Positions 4,516-5,317 of a DNA stretch of 5,317 nucleotides are shown piece after piece; position 1 is the stretch's first letter, and each line of letters starts with the position of its first letter. The stretch comes from an uncultured Oscillospiraceae bacterium (GTDB lineage Bacteria; Bacillota; Clostridia; Oscillospirales; Oscillospiraceae), in assembly GCA_900758315.1 (NCBI GenBank), contig CAAERF010000447.1:1-5317 (forward strand). Reading direction: 5' to 3'. The notes below the pieces were generated by a model that did no database searches, was not told where the DNA came from, and saw only the letters and a list, made by a program, of their open reading frames with translations. Both the position numbers and the translations under genes were made by a program.

Positions 4516-5317
4516 ATGAACACTAACCAGAAATCCATGAGATACGACCAGAACGACTACGACGCTCTGCTGCACTCCAAGATTCCGGCCGCTCTGGTCG
4601 AAACCCCGCAGATGAACTTCGATGATGCCAGCGATGCCTCCGTGTTCTTCGCCCGCGAGCTGGATTACGTCAAATCCCAGTCCTACGATGTGGAGTACCC
4701 GGAGTTCACCGCGCTGAAGCTGTTCCCGGTATCCAGCGAGATCAACCCCGGAGCCGAGACCGTCACCTACTACAGCTACGATAAGACCGGCATGGCGAAG
4801 ATTATCAGCAACTACGCCACCGACCTGCCCCGTGCTGATGTGAAGGGTAAGCCTACCACCGCCATCATCAAGTCTCTGGGCGACAGCTACGGCTACTCCA
4901 TTCAGGAAATGCGTGCCTCTGCTATGGCAGGCAAGTCGCTGGATGCCCGCAAGGCTGAGTCCGCCCGCTACCAGATCGACTACCTGAACAACAAGATCGC
5001 GTGGAATGGCGATGCCGAGACCGGCCTGCGCGGCGTTCTGTCCAAGGACAACGATGTGCCGCTGTACGTTCCTGCAACCGGCGCAAAGGGTTCTACCAAG
5101 TGGGCCGACAAGACCGAGGACGAGATTCTGGCCGACATCACCGGTATGCTGAAGCAGGTCGCCCGCACCACCAAGAAGGTGGAGAAGCCGGACACTCTGG
5201 CCCTGCCGTCCGAGGCGTATATCGAGATTCAGAACCGCCGTATCGAAAGCACTGCGACCACCGTGCTGAAGTACGTTCAGGACAATATCAAGGATATTGC
5301 CCGCATCGTCTCCTGCC
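4516..5317 (+). CDS. Major capsid protein, DUF2184 type (3' partial)
   Basis: The frame from ATG 4516 stays open to the window end and gives 267 residues. It resembles DUF2184 capsid proteins, which have the HK97 fold. Family-like segments are FFARELDYVKSQSYDVEYPE (44-63), LKLFPVSSEINPGAETVTY (67-85), the stretch AKIISNYATDLPRADV (94-109), GDSYGYSIQEMRASAMAGKS (122-141), the region around 151-175 with NNKIAWNGDAETGLRGVL, and ALPSEAYIEIQN (229-240). The C-terminal part, probably another hundred or so residues, lies outside the window. The ribosome site AAGGAGG (4499-4505) is 10 bases before the start, one of the strongest here, which suits the most abundant virion protein. It follows the cement gene by 20 bases. 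Whether the N-terminal 40 or so residues are trimmed by the upstream protease cannot be told from sequence. Confidence 0.9.
   Translation, partial: MNTNQKSMRYDQNDYDALLHSKIPAALVETPQMNFDDASDASVFFARELDYVKSQSYDVEYPEFTALKLFPVSSEINPGAETVTYYSYDKTGMAKIISNYATDLPRADVKGKPTTAIIKSLGDSYGYSIQEMRASAMAGKSLDARKAESARYQIDYLNNKIAWNGDAETGLRGVLSKDNDVPLYVPATGAKGSTKWADKTEDEILADITGMLKQVARTTKKVEKPDTLALPSEAYIEIQNRRIESTATTVLKYVQDNIKDIARIVSC

Overview
The window is part of a bacteriophage or prophage late region, with all genes on the + strand. It carries a head-assembly cassette and, upstream of it, two probable DNA-binding regulators. Strong AAGGAGG-type ribosome sites, a GTG start, intrinsic terminators and moderately high GC point to a Firmicutes host. 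A gut clostridium (Oscillospiraceae or Lachnospiraceae, possibly Faecalibacterium-like) is my best guess, from codon choice and protein flavour only.

Left part (1-1183): the last codons of an unidentified gene are followed by a small YjcQ-family winged-helix protein (74-325). Two back-to-back intrinsic terminators come next; the first is partly built from the yjcQ-like gene's own last codons. Then comes a complete Bro-N/KilAC antirepressor (422-1183). I see no clear promoter between the terminators and the antirepressor.

Middle (1184-1676): about 490 bases without a convincing gene. This stretch is rich in repeats and hairpins: two pairs of short direct repeats sharing an AACCG core, a direct/inverted CTGTTTT cluster around a perfect 10-bp palindrome, a long imperfect hairpin and a bulged hairpin. 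It ends in a strong GCAA-tetraloop terminator just before the ribosome site of the first head gene. The 3' arm of that terminator can alternatively pair with the ribosome site.

Right part (1677-5317): a SPP1 gp7/Mu F-like minor head protein (GTG start), a DUF2213 protein that looks like a prohead protease fused to an acidic scaffold, a capsid cement protein, and a DUF2184-type HK97-fold major capsid protein cut off by the window end. Together they form a procapsid-building set: capsid shell, internal scaffold, maturation protease, decoration protein and portal-proximal head protein. The DUF2213 gene has a well-placed internal ribosome site and in-frame ATG at the domain boundary, so it probably makes a separate scaffold protein as well, in the manner of lambda C/Nu3.

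The most interesting points are this nested scaffold start, the regulator pair bracketed by terminators inside a structural operon, and the structured leader in front of the head genes.
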